The notes under the pieces: generated by a model
What the model was told of the DNA's origin: nothing
The model's database searches: none
The model's input: the letters and a program-made list of their open reading frames with translations, nothing else
From: Scalesia atractyloides
Lineage: Eukaryota; Streptophyta; Magnoliopsida; Asterales; Asteraceae
Assembly (NCBI GenBank): GCA_947069175.1
Contig: CAMTDV010000012.1
Location: forward strand, 35,868,341-35,932,340
DNA length: 64,000 nucleotides
Reading direction: 5' to 3'
Shown here: positions 1 to 10,914 of the stretch, piece after piece
Numbering within the stretch: the first letter of the stretch is position 1
Layout of the letters: the number at the start of each line of letters is the position of its first letter
Made by a program: the position numbers and the translations under genes

Positions 1-555
1 CACCTCATGTGGTGGGCAGTAGGTTTCCTCAATAAGGTCCACAAACTTGGACCATCCAAGATTATATAGGTATACTTTACCTGTTGATTGAATCATGGCC
101 TTCCACCATGTTAGGGCATCGCCCTTGAAGGATTGTGATACATACTTGACCACATCCCTTTCAGCACAGCTGCTGATGTCTACAATGGTCTCCATCTTGT
201 CCAGCCACTTTAGGGCTTCTACGACTTCTTTTCCCCATTAAAGTCTCAGGGTTTACAGGAGACAAAGTAGTGCATCCGTCCTTAGAAGAACGGGACCTAT
301 CAGCATAGTCTATCCTCTTAGGTTCACTCTTCGCATTTGATGAGTGAACAGAGCTATCCTTATAAGCTAAGGATGGTGGAATTGATAATGGCTTAGAGCG
401 AGTAACACTCGACTCTCTAACTTCTCTATGGCCTTACCCATGGCCTTTTCTACAGCCGCATCAATGCGTGCTTGTAAGTCATTATTATTTATGGCTATAT
501 TTCCGGCATCTTTGACGTCCCGATGGCTACTTTGTGCCTCATTAGAGTTAGCCAT
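1..555 (-). pseudogene. Ty3/gypsy gag, element P (partial, frameshifted)
   Basis: The gag start is the ATG at 555 (MANSNEAQSS...). An N-terminal stretch with amphipathic spacing (ARIDAAVEKAMGKAIEKLE) follows. After a shift of frame between about 200 and 366, a retrotransposon-gag core is read down to base 1: ALKWLDKMET, then CAERDVVKYVSQSFKGDALT with WWK next, then YCPPHEV at the edge. The TWW and YCPP-E motifs are typical of the Retrotrans_gag domain of plant gypsy elements. The gene is broken by the frame change and truncated by the window edge, so pol would lie to the left. It belongs to the element whose LTR is 3263-6680, because strand and order fit. The gypsy assignment is firm; the clade is not settled. 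Confidence 0.8.
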
Positions 556-889
556 TCTTCAAAGCCTTGGTTCTATATACCAAATAAAATTTCTCTTAGC
601 CATGGTATAATAACCATATCGGCGTCTGAACATTGGATATAAGGAAATCCATGGCCTACACTAGTGTGATTAACATCACAACTCTTAGGCTTAATATAAC
701 TATATTTTGGCCTAGGTCTTAATAGGACCATCATAGGAAAATTAAAATATGGGCATAGTCCATTTATTACTAGACAGGGGATCGCAATGTCACAACTGTC
801 ATTGTCATACTTGACAATTATATAGCACATAGATTTGTCATAAGGACATCAAATATGGCACAAAGGCCTGTCACTAACGGACATAAAAT
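556..889 (-). other. Untranslated leader between the repeat array and gag of P
   Basis: This stretch has no credible coding potential. It is AT-rich and lies between the gag start and the tandem repeats. I see no other structure in it. Confidence 0.4.
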
Positions 890-1260
890 ATATCTCTAAT
901 GGATGTCTTATTTTTCACCGCACTGGCGATGTTAGCCGGAATCAGATAGATCACATGGGCTATATAAAATAAATCATAGCCATAAGGGCAATACATCATT
1001 AATTGATGTTTTATTCATCACCGCACTGGTGATATTTAGCCGGGATCAAATAGATCACACGGGCTTTATAAAATAGATCATATCCCAAAAGGGTAATACA
1101 TCACTAATGGATGTTTTATCACCGCACTGGTGATATTAGCCGGGATCAAATAGATCACATGGGCTTTATAAAATAGATCGTATCTCGAAAGGGTAATACA
1201 TCACTAATGGATGTTTTATCACCGCACTGGTGATATTAGCCGGGATCAAACAGATCACAA
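890..1260. repeat. Tandem repeat, unit about 100 bp, about four copies
   Basis: Each unit holds GGATGTTTTATCACCGCACT, then GGTGA, an AGCCGGGATCAAATAGATCA block and a GGGTAATACATCAC block. TCACC/GGTGA around GCACT makes a small hairpin in every unit. The array sits inside element P, upstream of gag on the minus strand. Its right end passes into a shorter-period array built from one of its own sub-blocks. Confidence 0.8.
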
Positions 1261-1476
1261 GGGCTATTTTAGCCGGGAATCAAATAGATCACAAGGGCTT
1301 ATTTAGCCGGGATCAAATAGATCACAAGGGCTTATTTAGCGGGATCAAACAGATCACAAAGGCTTATTTAGCCGGGGATCAAATAGATCACAAGGGCTAT
1401 TTTAGCCGGGATCAAATAGATCACAAGGGCTTATTTAGCCGGGATCAAATAGATCACAAGGGCTTTTTATAATATA
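1237..1476. repeat. Tandem repeat, unit about 33 bp, about seven to eight copies
   Basis: The unit is GCCGGGATCAAATAGATCAC followed by AAGGGCTTATTTA, with 1-2 base length changes between copies. It is a sub-block of the longer unit to its left, so the short array probably arose by local amplification. Since the unit is close to a multiple of three, an 80-codon plus-strand frame with a DQIDHKGLFSR-like repeat stays open. I regard that frame as a by-product of the period. Confidence 0.85.
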
Positions 1477-1981
1477 GGACATAGTCCATTACCTTGAAGG
1501 TTAGTGTGATTCCTCAAGACACACTACCATGAGTATGCACATTACTTGAATGTTAACATAAAAGGACCTTAATTGTTGATTAATGGTCTCGGTCACCTTT
1601 GACCTTAACGACCGTGGAGGTTTGGACCTAGTCCCTTACCCCTGGATAGAAGGATAACTTCCCTTAACTATCTTGATAGAAGACCCTTCCGTTTTTAACT
1701 ATCATATATATTTGGCCAAATATGTGGTCTGTGCCACTTGGCAAATCAAAACCATTAAGATCTTTTAGAATTATATAGCATAGCATAAATTTCGAGTAAA
1801 ATCGAGACGCTCGTTTTCAAGAGGATGAATACATATATATATAATTACAAAATACTTCATTAAATTTCAATTTAGAAATTACAATACTAGAAAAATGAAA
1901 TAAATTGTCCATGCAAGGACTTTAAAGGAAATAGACATGTCCACATAGGGAGTAAAAGAAATAACAATGTCCTTGCAGGGA
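1477..1981. other. Non-coding spacer between the repeats and the 369-codon ORF
   Basis: AT-rich sequence without a gene. It belongs to the internal region of element P by position. No further structure is seen. Confidence 0.4.
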
Positions 1982-3091
1982 TTACATATAATTAGAAGAG
2001 ACTTCACTTGTCCTTCTATCCCTTGACCAACTTGGAGAGTTTCTTGAAGAACTTATTCGTTTTCTTCTCTGTTTTCTCTGCCTGCTGCTGCATCTCTTCA
2101 CCCTTTCTAAGGCCTCACTAATGGCCTCTAGTGGTGGCGGAGGTTGTGGTTGAGGTTGTGGCATAACCGGATACTGGTACCCATAAGTTGGATATCCAGT
2201 CGGTGGATAGGTAGGTGGGAAAAGAGACGGGTAAAGTGCGTTTTGCATAACTGCCTGCATGTAGGGGTCTTGCGACCATGCTTGATAGTCTACCGGTGTA
2301 GACGGGTTAAAAGGATCATATCCAGACGTGTCTGGATATGTGGGGATTGGGTTAGTATAACCCGATGGTGGTGGTTGAACAGCAGGTGTTGGTGTTGGTT
2401 CCACTATAGGTGGAACATTATAGGGTCCACCCATTTGTGGGTCCTCTTGAATTGTGGGGTAGGAGTTAGGCAAAGGTGGCAGCGATCCCGACCTTTGTCC
2501 GGCACGTACCGACATTCGTGCTCCATGCTTCCTTCTTGGTGGTTCAGGTGGTGGTTGAGGTTGGTCCACGGGTTCCATGTGGACATCTTCTTGAACCGGG
2601 GGTGGTTGAGAGTGGTGAGAAGGAGTGTGGGCGAATGTGAATTGGTTCCAGTATTGATCGCACTCATTAGGACCTTGGTAGGGCGATCCAGCATAAGAGT
2701 TTGAATCGCTTGATATTTCAATGGGATGTATGTTTGATCCCGACGTCGTCATCTCCGGGTCGGAGTCCTCATCCATAGGATGTGGCTGTTCCAACTGATT
2801 TCGATCAGCTGGAGGCGTGTTTAAGTAATGGTTAGGGTTTAATTCTTTGTGGTAGGAGTGATGAGAATGGGAATGGTGAGAATGGTAGGAGTGGTGTGAG
2901 TGGTAAGAATTTTGGGAATGTGAGGGCGAGTGTCTATTAGAGACAGAACATCTCGCTGGTTGCCATGGAGACGAATCTCCTGATTCTTGGTATGCATCTG
3001 AGTTATGAGGTTGAGGGGGAATGCGTCCCGATGGTCCTCCTCTCATTGGACCTTTTCCTCGTCCACTTTGTCCTCGTACACGTGGCGGCAT
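1982..3091 (-). CDS. Pro/His/Tyr-rich 369-aa ORF, first ORF after the PBS of element P
   Basis: The ORF starts 152 bases downstream of the PBS, with a basic Arg/Gly-rich N terminus (MPPRVRGQSGRGKG). Residues 62-81 are a His/Ser/Tyr tract. An acidic Asp/Glu-rich piece follows near residues 105-125, and the rest is rich in Pro, Tyr and Gln with repeated PP and PQP motifs. There is no gag core, zinc knuckle or enzymatic motif. The annotated C terminus is basic and irregular. One frame over, the same DNA near 2105-2010 reads EEMQQQAEKTEKKTNKFFKK, a plausible coiled coil that ends at its own stop, so a 1-base indel near 2105 probably replaced the original end. It may be a gag leader or an extra ORF. 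Its function is unknown. Confidence 0.55.
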   Translation of the reverse strand: MPPRVRGQSGRGKGPMRGGPSGRIPPQPHNSDAYQESGDSSPWQPARCSVSNRHSPSHSQNSYHSHHSYHSHHSHSHHSYHKELNPNHYLNTPPADRNQLEQPHPMDEDSDPEMTTSGSNIHPIEISSDSNSYAGSPYQGPNECDQYWNQFTFAHTPSHHSQPPPVQEDVHMEPVDQPQPPPEPPRRKHGARMSVRAGQRSGSLPPLPNSYPTIQEDPQMGGPYNVPPIVEPTPTPAVQPPPSGYTNPIPTYPDTSGYDPFNPSTPVDYQAWSQDPYMQAVMQNALYPSLFPPTYPPTGYPTYGYQYPVMPQPQPQPPPPLEAISEALERVKRCSSRQRKQRRKRISSSRNSPSWSRDRRTSEVSSNYM

Positions 3092-3243
3092 TTTCCTGTT
3101 AGAAATTAATTTAAAAACAATACTAATAACTTAATAATGAAATGAGTAATCCTAGGTCAATGCCTGGACTCGGAAGTATAAGGAATGTGCTCGTGTAAGT
3201 TTCAGACTAAACACAAAAGGCTAGCGTTTAATTCTCTCAAGCG

Positions 3244-3260
3244 TTGGCTCTGATACCAAC
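3244..3260 (-). other. Primer binding site of element P (initiator-Met type)
   Basis: On the minus strand this reads TTGGTATCAGAGCCAA, which contains the TGGTATCAGAGCC complement of the plant initiator tRNA-Met 3' end. It lies two bases inside the LTR end TGTGACA, and so fixes the orientation of P as minus. Confidence 0.9.
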
Positions 3261-3262
3261 GC

Positions 3263-6200
3263 TGTCACACCCCGGATTTCCAACCCCGAAATCCATACAC
3301 CGGTGGGCCCGGGTGGGGAGTATCGTGACATCAGTTGATAACATCATTGTCAATTAAACACGGTACAGCGGAAGTCTTGGAGTAAAATTACTATTACAAA
3401 CCAAATGTACGAAAATACAAAATAATATACAAGCTTGTAATAGAAGATCCATAGGCGGATCATAAAATGTACATGGAAAGAATACAAAACAGACTTTATG
3501 CAGATTTAGGATTTGCAAGATCCTCTATCACTACCAAGCAGCTTTCGGAAAAAAATGTATTGTACCTGTAGTTTAGCCTTTGGACGATACGTCAGCTTAC
3601 GCTGGTAAATACACCCAACTGACTCATTTTGAAAACTTAAAAATGGTTTTAAGTGCAAAACGGCACAAAATCTTTATTAACTTCGGAAAGTTGACCTTGC
3701 AACCTTGTATCAGATTCACATGTTTGTCAATACATACAGGGCCCAGTACAGAAACCGAGACATGATTAAATACACACCACTCAGGACTCACGAAGGAGTC
3801 ATCCCCAACGTCTTGGGAACATTGCATATGAGCATCAAAAGGTGTATGCCTACACCCCGTGCTAAAGTCGTGGCCAATAACTAATGTATTGAGCCCAGGA
3901 TATCCAGGACACGGTAATTTAACCCCCGATTGTTTAAGTTATCAAACAAAACTAATTAAAACAAAATATGCGGGTTTACTAGCCACAAGCGGGCATTCCA
4001 TTGACCCCATTTTGGACCAAGCGGTAATAATTTACCGTATCCCAAGCCCGTATAAGGAAAATAAGTCGAGAATATTTACCCGAGCTAGTCTTCTTCTTTT
4101 ATTTTTAAATAACTCAGTCGTATAAAAAGTACCAAGTGCAGATAGCATTTACAGGGAAGGCTCTAGTCTGGATTATGGCATAAGCTAGCCAATTAAATAC
4201 TAACGGTCTTATAAACCGAATAGTGTACATGATCATTGCGTATAACGCTTGATTAAACGATGATCGGATAGAATGTAGTTTAATCCCGACGAGTACTTGA
4301 CTTTTATAATATGGGTAAACAATATACATTCTGAATTTTGAAACTTAAATGACAAGGTTAAACCCGTTTCGGTTAAATTCCGTAAAATAGTTACATATAC
4401 GTAACTGTGCGCATAGCAGCGATATCGGGTAACCAGATAAGTCATGGACAAGTTCTATATGCCATTATACTTTAAATAAGTTAAGATATCAGTAGGATAT
4501 CAACTTGTATGCCTGTTAAGGTTTTAAAACAAAATTATGCCTCATAAGGGCATTTTGGTAATTTCATACCATATAAAAGGAACTTGAATAAATTTGCTGT
4601 TATAATTATAAGTACTCTGGAAAAATACTTTATTTATGATATAATATCAGTAGGATACCAATTATATGTGTAAATTATCTGTTATGACCAAACTATGCAC
4701 CGAAGGGGCATTTTGGTCATTTTACACATAGTTTATAAATTATTTGGGATTATGAGTTTATATTATGTACCTACTGTAATTATGTTTAAAATAAGTTTTA
4801 AAATTAGTAGGTATCAAGTCTTGGTCAATAACATGGTTTAAAACCATACTATACGCCTAAACGGCATTTATGTCGTAAAATGGAGTCTTTATACGATTTT
4901 TACGAAAACTGTCGTTAAGGTCAGATTAAAATGTTTTAGATATGTTATTAATATAACATATCAGTAGGTAAAATATTTACCTTGAAAAGATTTGATTAAA
5001 ACTAGTTTATGAGTCACAAGGGCTAAAATCGCCATTTATCGACATAGTTTAACGACTTGCTTGAAAATTCCGTTTATAACTTGGTTTAACATCCCAAATA
5101 ATCCTACTTATAATATTACACCAGTAAGAAACTCATTTTCAAGTTCATTACCATTTAAAACTTTGTTTTATGCAAAAAGGGCATTTTGGTCAAATATGGC
5201 ATAATTATGGAACTTGCGCATAAACTTGGATTCTGATTATGATCATGTAATATAACCTCAGAGGGTTATGCTACATTATATTATGATCATAATGCAACTT
5301 TAGATCAGTAGGTAACTAATCTAAATCGGGTCAGAATCGAAAGTCAAAGCAGAAGTCAAACTTCGCGACTTTCGGTTGCGAACCGACCCTAGAACTGACA
5401 TTGACGAGCCAAACATGTTCTAATAATTATTACCAACTTGTTTAAGTGTCAAAACAGGTTTCATAACATATATAAGATCAATTTATGATTTTTCCGAAAA
5501 ATGGACTGTTTGACTTTTTATTTTCATAACTTTGACCCGTCAATTGGTCTAGCAAACGTGATCTTCAGGAGATGCCCTTTATAGGGACTAACACCTCCCT
5601 TATTACGATCACTTACCCATGTTTATTTTGAACAATGGATGGACCATAATGGTCTTAACCGAAAGTCAAAGCGTTTTACGAAAACGCTTGACTTTTGGCT
5701 ATAAAAGCCTATAAATGAAAATGCAAGAGCAAGGAACACTTACAAGAGGTTTCTACTATGCAAGAGAACTAAGTTGGATGCTCCTTTCAGCTAGGAACTT
5801 CTAGAGGAGGGAGAAGAGTTATGATTTAGAAAGGTGCAAGTTGGAATGAAGCACTTGAACACCTATTTGTAGTTGGAGAGCTCAAAGGAGGTGAAGCCAG
5901 GTGTTTAGGGGTGTAAGAAGAAGCTTACAAGTGTCCTAAAATGTGGCATAGCAGTTTAGAGAAGCCATGGTTTCGAATTAAATGGTTTTGGAGCTTTGCT
6001 TGGCTGCCAAACAAAACTTTCTACAGCAGATACTCTCTGGCGGGCGGCGAGAGGCACAAGCCCTGCCTCTCGCGCCCCGCGAGCGCCCCAAAGGCAGTTT
6101 CAAACTTTGACACTTTAGCCCTTTAACTTATAAAAGCTTATAAAAACCTTTTTAAACACCTTTTGGGCACTTTTAGCCCTCTGTAGCCAATACTTGGCAT

Positions 6201-6680
6201 TCCCGGGATTATGCCCGGACCTTGTCGAGCTCTTGGTTCGTTAAAAGGTCACTCAGAGGTATAAATTAACATGTTGACACTTTTAATCCCTCCATTATCC
6301 AACTTTCACATATTTACAAAATTGAACCCTCTCGTCCAACAAATGGCACGTATGAGAGTTTAGTACTTCTCAAAGGATCACTCAGAGGCTTATGATAAGC
6401 ATATTGATTCCGATGTCACTCAGAGGCTGGGCATGTTGACATATCAGTCACTCAGAAGCCAAATTTCAAGTATGTTGACATATCAGTCACTCAGAGGATA
6501 TTGATTTTAAGCATGTTGACATATCAGTCACTCAGATATGCATGTTGACATCGGACCGTCACTTAGAGGCTCGGTTTGAGCATGTTGACGCCTTTAGTCC
6601 TTACTGGTTTTTAATAGACTAATATTTAAAATACAACACGTGTCACTATACTATTGGACACGATTTTACAGGGTGTTACA
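3263..6680 (-). mobile_element. 5' LTR of gypsy element P, about 3.4 kb
   Basis: On the plus strand the LTR begins TGTCACACCCCGG next to the PBS and ends GGGTGTTACA. On the element strand this gives TGTAACACCC...GGTGTGACA. The length, about 3418 bp, is large but within what is known for Tekay/Del-type chromoviruses. No credible gene is inside; the short frames do not look coding. The partner LTR lies beyond the left edge, so the target-site duplication cannot be checked. Near 5700 there is a plus-strand TATA-like stretch (CTATAAAAGCC), which is antisense to the element. Confidence 0.75.
6350..6600. repeat. Tandem repeat in the U3 end of the P LTR
   Basis: About five degenerate copies of GCATGTTGACATATCAGTCA followed by CTCAGAGG, period roughly 50 bp. 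They sit just inside the start of the LTR on the element strand, where enhancer-like repeats of LTRs usually lie. A regulatory role is inferred from position only. Confidence 0.7.
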
Positions 6681-7230
6681 CGAAATTTCGTAATTTTAAG
6701 TGTAGCTGTCATCTAACCTTTGGTCACACATATTTTTTTTCTTATGACGTTTTCCATCATTCTGTCACACAAACAAGAAACAAAGTGACAATGGGGTGGC
6801 TAATAGTTATTTATAGTCACACGAAATTTTGTAAAAGTGTGACTAAAGAGTAACAACGGTCACATGAATTTACTATAAGTGTGATCGTTTCTATCATATA
6901 ATCACATGAATTTACTGTAAGTATGGTTGTTTCTATTATATAGTTACATGAATTTATTGTAAGTATGGCCAAAAACTACTTTTAAACAGAGATTATTTTT
7001 GTAATTTTAACTGTATGACTATTATCTAAACTTTGCTTACACATATTTCTTTTCCATGACTTTTACAATCATTTCGTCATATATCAAAAGAACAAAGTCA
7101 CAATTGTGTAACAAATCTTTATGTAAAGTCACATGAAAGTTTTAAATTTTAAGCGTTACTATTATTTAACTTTTGTCACAGATATATTACATTGTTCTAT
7201 GTGACCATTTTTCATGTAATTACCCATTTT
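6681..7230. repeat. Degenerate interspersed repeats (GTCACA...GTGTGAC type)
   Basis: Three degenerate copies of an AATTTTAAGTGT...CTAACCTTTGGTCACA block start near 6690, 6990 and 7140. Between them, near 6800-6975, are about four 44-bp copies of GTCACATGAATTTACTGTAA followed by GTATGG. No coding potential. The look is that of subterminal repeats of a class II element, but no terminal inverted repeat was found next to it. Confidence 0.5.
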
Positions 7231-7815
7231 ATTTATATTTTTTGTAAAATAAAACTAAAGTAAACATCAACAAATTTGGAAAATCTAAATCCAAATAATA
7301 TCAACCTAAAATTCATACTTAAGTTTTCAATTGAAATACTAATGACATAAATTTCTTACCGAAACCTATCTACAAAAGTTGCAAAAAGAAATGAATATAC
7401 ACATAAACTAAAAAGTATGTCTAGGTTGTTTTTGTCAAGTCTTATACGCTATTATTTGCATCCATGAGCGGTTGGGAAGAAGTGCATAGTAAGCGTATCC
7501 TGAAAAAACATCATAGCAAACTGTAAGAATAATAAAGAATTATTTCTTTTAACAGGCTGATACGGTCAAAAGTTTAAACTCAAGGGTAGAAAAAAACACA
7601 TCTGAAGTTCGCTACAGTGAGTCTGGCCAGAAAAAAAAAACACCATAGCAATTAGCAAACTTCAAAAAGTTCGGAATGCAAGGAAGTACATCGTTTTCGA
7701 TAATATGGTATCAAATGGGAATGTGTCATCTCAATTGTAGATTATCTATATAAACATTAACTAAACTAAATCTGAACAACTATGAACAGTGTATCACTTT
7801 AGTTTGTTACCAAAC
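7231..7815. other. AT-rich intergenic DNA
   Basis: No gene, repeat array or recognisable element is seen here. Confidence 0.4.
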
Positions 7816-8000
7816 TATGGATGAGCAAATGGTAAAGGGTATCGGTTCCTATTTTTCCGAACCAAAATATTTTTGGTACCGAATTTTGACGTTTTCGGTA
7901 CCGATACCAAACTGTACCGTACCGGGTATTTTCGGTACTGGTACCGGCTCACTACTGGTTGATATCGATACTGGTACGGTTGGTACAAAGTTCATCCCTA
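7816..8000. mobile_element. hAT-type MITE, 185 bp
   Basis: The ends are TATGGATGAGCAAATGG and the inverse of TAGGGATGAACTTTG. Flanks are TACCAAAC on the left and TACTAAAC on the right, an 8-bp duplication with one mismatch, as expected for hAT transposition. The interior is a dense series of GGTACCG and CGGTAC motifs, so the whole unit can fold on itself. A 70-codon frame across it is not a gene. Confidence 0.7.
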
Positions 8001-8616
8001 TACTAAACACTTTGCGTAACAAAACATAGGTTTACAACAGCTTAGAAGATTATTTGTTTAGTCAGATACAAAAAATAAGACTCAATTATTAGAGAAAGTA
8101 ACCATATTGTCAACAGACTAACGACCACAGCCTTAGTTTAATAACAGAACCAGACCACATAAAACTATAATTATAACGATTCCTCCTATTACATCCAAAT
8201 TCCAAACCATTTGATTCAGCATTTCAAGATTTGTCCTATAGAGTTTACTATAATCATGAATTAATCATCTTTATTACTTTAAAATTTTAATACAAACTAA
8301 TGATTTTGAAAAAAGAAATCAGTTCAAACCACCCAACCCGGGGGTTTGATTTTTCGTCCCTTGAAAACCCTAGGTAGCAATTCGACCCATAATATTCTGC
8401 AAAACAAGTCAAACTAGACCATAAACATCGCTAATGGCCATATGTTAGAGAAAAAAGATTTAACATACAATCATCAAAAGAACAGCTTCAATAGCATCCT
8501 TAAAAAATAGTTAACAAATTAGATCATTATAGAACAACAAAGACCTATCATTGGTGATCATTAAATTTGAACCAAAATTACCTTCCATATACAAACTAAG
8601 TTGGATGTCATCAAAA
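8001..8616. other. AT-rich intergenic DNA
   Basis: No coding potential and no clear repeat seen. Confidence 0.4.
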
Positions 8617-8650
8617 CACTACTAGAAAAGAAAAGACAGTTTGCTACCGA
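8617..8650 (+). mobile_element. CACTA-type terminal sequence (one end only)
   Basis: CACTACTAGAAAAG followed by AAAAGACAG is the usual start of plant CACTA (En/Spm) elements. The next 70 bases repeat GGTAGCAAATA-like motifs, as subterminal repeats do. I looked for an inverted partner (TTTTCTAGTAGTG) down to the APX fragment and to 47 kb and did not see one. The element is incomplete or its other end has decayed. Confidence 0.5.
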
Positions 8651-10478
8651 AAAAACAGGTAGCAAATAAGTAACAATTTTACACTGGATACGCTGTATTA
8701 TTGAGTTGGTGGCAAATATACTCTATACTTATTTAACCCTAAAATCACATTCACCTCCAAATCATCACGCCTGTTCACACGTTCACACATTACAGCATGA
8801 AGAACCCTAAATCTAACGATTCACACGTCGTTCAACCCTAAATCACAACATCGTCGTTCAATGTCATCAGAGATCGTGAAGATTGCATACATGTTTCATT
8901 GAATTCAATATCACAACCGAATCGATTAGGGCTTAATTAGGTTTTCAAGTGTTCAACGGATTTAGTTCAACATAACAACCGAATCAATTGCATACATGAC
9001 GGATTTAGTTCTACATCACAACCGAATCGATTCGAATAGTGAAGCTTTGCTTAGGGCTTCAACATCACAACTAAATCTATCGCTCGTTTTCAGAAATCAA
9101 TTGAAGGAAATTCATCAAGATCTATCTCAACCGCTTGGTGGATTTAGTTCGAATCGGTTTGTTCAAATTCTCTCAGCTTGTGATTGCTTGATGCTTATTT
9201 ATTGTTGGTGATAAGTTTAAACGGTTATTTGATTGTTCTGCATATGGTTTTCTTTATGTTCTTATTTGGTGAATTAGGTTAAAATTGCAATATGAAAATT
9301 GAAATGAAAACTGGTGGTGTTTGTTTGTGATTGGTAGTTGTGTAATGCTAGGTTTTTGGTTGAAGGAATTAGGAGAAGTGTATGATTCGACATGAATTGT
9401 ACTATTGTAGGAACTGCTGGTGACTTTTAGTTTGTGTGTTGAAATTTTAGTTGCGTGTAGTGAAGAAAGGAGGTGAAATGTGGATTTGTATGCTAATTGT
9501 AGGTTTTAGAATTCGTAGGGCTGGATATCTCTTATGAATCGTGCAGATGTTACAGTCGGGTTGAAATATTTGTACGTTGATCTCAAAAGTTTTATTCTGA
9601 TGATTTATAGAGAATGACAATGGTTGGCAATTATAAGTGTCAACAGTTAAGACAATTACATCAGTGAGAAGATTATAAGTGGAAACTTTAGCAGTAGTAA
9701 CTCAGTTATGTCTAACTCACTAAAATGGTTTGATGACAAATCACTGACAGTTAAAGTGAACAGGACACACACAAAAATTATTTTGCTAGTGTGCGCCATG
9801 CTGTCTCTGCAAGGCCAACTGAAATAAGTGGAGTGACAACAATTGCTATATCTGGTTAGTTTCATAGTGACTTATTCATATCTTCATCAAATGTTTTGTT
9901 ATTACAGTTATAATTGCCACAAGGTCTATTTTTAAGTTTAGATGAACAATCAGCTCATGTTGATTTTCTACAATTGCTTATATTCATTTTGATGATTGTT
10001 TTTGTAACTATATTATGTAGGAACTCCATCTGATTACATACATTGGGAACCTCCAAGGCACTATTTCGTTTCGTGCCTGATTTGGTAAGTATATTTATCT
10101 TATAATGTAATCATATTATTTTTTATAAAACATTTCATGATCAATGAGACGGGATAGGTAAATATTCAGTCTCATTCCTTTAAGCGTCTATTGTCATTCT
10201 CATCTAGGGGACTAATTGAATTAGTCAAGACGGTTACTGGAACACATTGATAACATAGTATGAAAACACTTCTTATATAAATTTATGTTTTTTATTTATA
10301 TATGGACTCTTAAGTTGGGTTTGATTCAAGCCTGAAGCTATGTCTCAAGCTCATTAGTTCCAACAAGTTGATTACTTTTTCTGTTTTTTTTTTTGCATTT
10401 TGCTTTTGCTCAATTGTGATAGCTTTTTACCACAATCATGTACTCATACTTTAGTTGATGAACATTATGTGGCAACAG
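8651..10478 (+). other. Non-coding stretch with exon-like pieces upstream of the APX fragment
   Basis: No long frame. Two pieces resemble exons in texture. The first is about 9660-9846, a frame open for over 50 codons (SEKIISGNFSSSN...). The second is 10021-10084, bordered by TGTAG and GTAAGT. I do not recognise either. Since APX exons follow directly on the same strand, they could be decayed upstream exons or fragments carried in by the CACTA-type element. This is inference. Confidence 0.3.
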
Positions 10479-10710
10479 GTTCGCCTAGGATGGCATGATG
10501 CTTGTACGTACAACAAAAATATTGAAGAGTGGCCTCAACGAGGTGGAGCTAATGGAATCTTGAGGTTTGATATTGAAAAGAAACATGTAGCCAATGCTGG
10601 CAAGTGATTTGTTTTTATTTTTTGCTTTAGGTATTCTCTTATTGACTGGTGCTACACAGGGTTGTAAATGCATTGAAGCTGTGGATGTCACTTCTAGAAT
10701 CCTCTTATTC
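10479..10710 (+). pseudogene. Ascorbate peroxidase fragment, exons around the distal His
   Basis: After an acceptor CAACAG, the exon 10479-10599 reads VRLGWHDACTYNKNIEEWPQ and then RGGANGILRFDIEKKHVANAG. This matches the class I haem peroxidase active-site region of chloroplast-type ascorbate peroxidases; W-H is the distal Trp-His pair. The donor is GCAAGT, not GTAAGT. A second acceptor (ACACAG) at 10659 is followed by a piece reading VNALKL in a shifted frame, which then loses the family sequence. The Gly normally after HDA is Cys here. The next matching exon lies at 45485, beyond the nested elements. The gene is broken and cannot give a normal enzyme from this copy. Confidence 0.75.
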
Positions 10711-10914
10711 AACTCTAAAATAAAAGAGAGAACTTTTGTAACGCCTCTTTTTTACAACTTTTCGTTTTTAGAAAGATTGTATCGTGTTTCTATTTTTGGA
10801 AACTCGTTTCCTTTGTAATCGTATTTCGTTTCAAACCATTGTAAATCTGAGACTTTGATCATAATGAAATGAATCTTTTATATGAAATACACATCGTTTA
10901 TGCATTGTTTATAT

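Noticed and set aside
890..1476. CRISPR-like array
   Set aside because: Repeats are head-to-tail without unique spacers, in a plant element; it is an ordinary tandem array.
2144..2704. 186-codon plus-strand frame opposite the Pro-rich P ORF
   Set aside because: Shadow of the minus-strand ORF: Trp/Arg-rich composition mirrors the CCN/CAN codons of the other strand, and there is no start context.
1..6680. Assigning element P to the Ogre/Tat group because of the extra ORF
   Set aside because: The PBS is initiator-Met type, whereas Ogre uses another tRNA, and pol is outside the window. The clade stays open.
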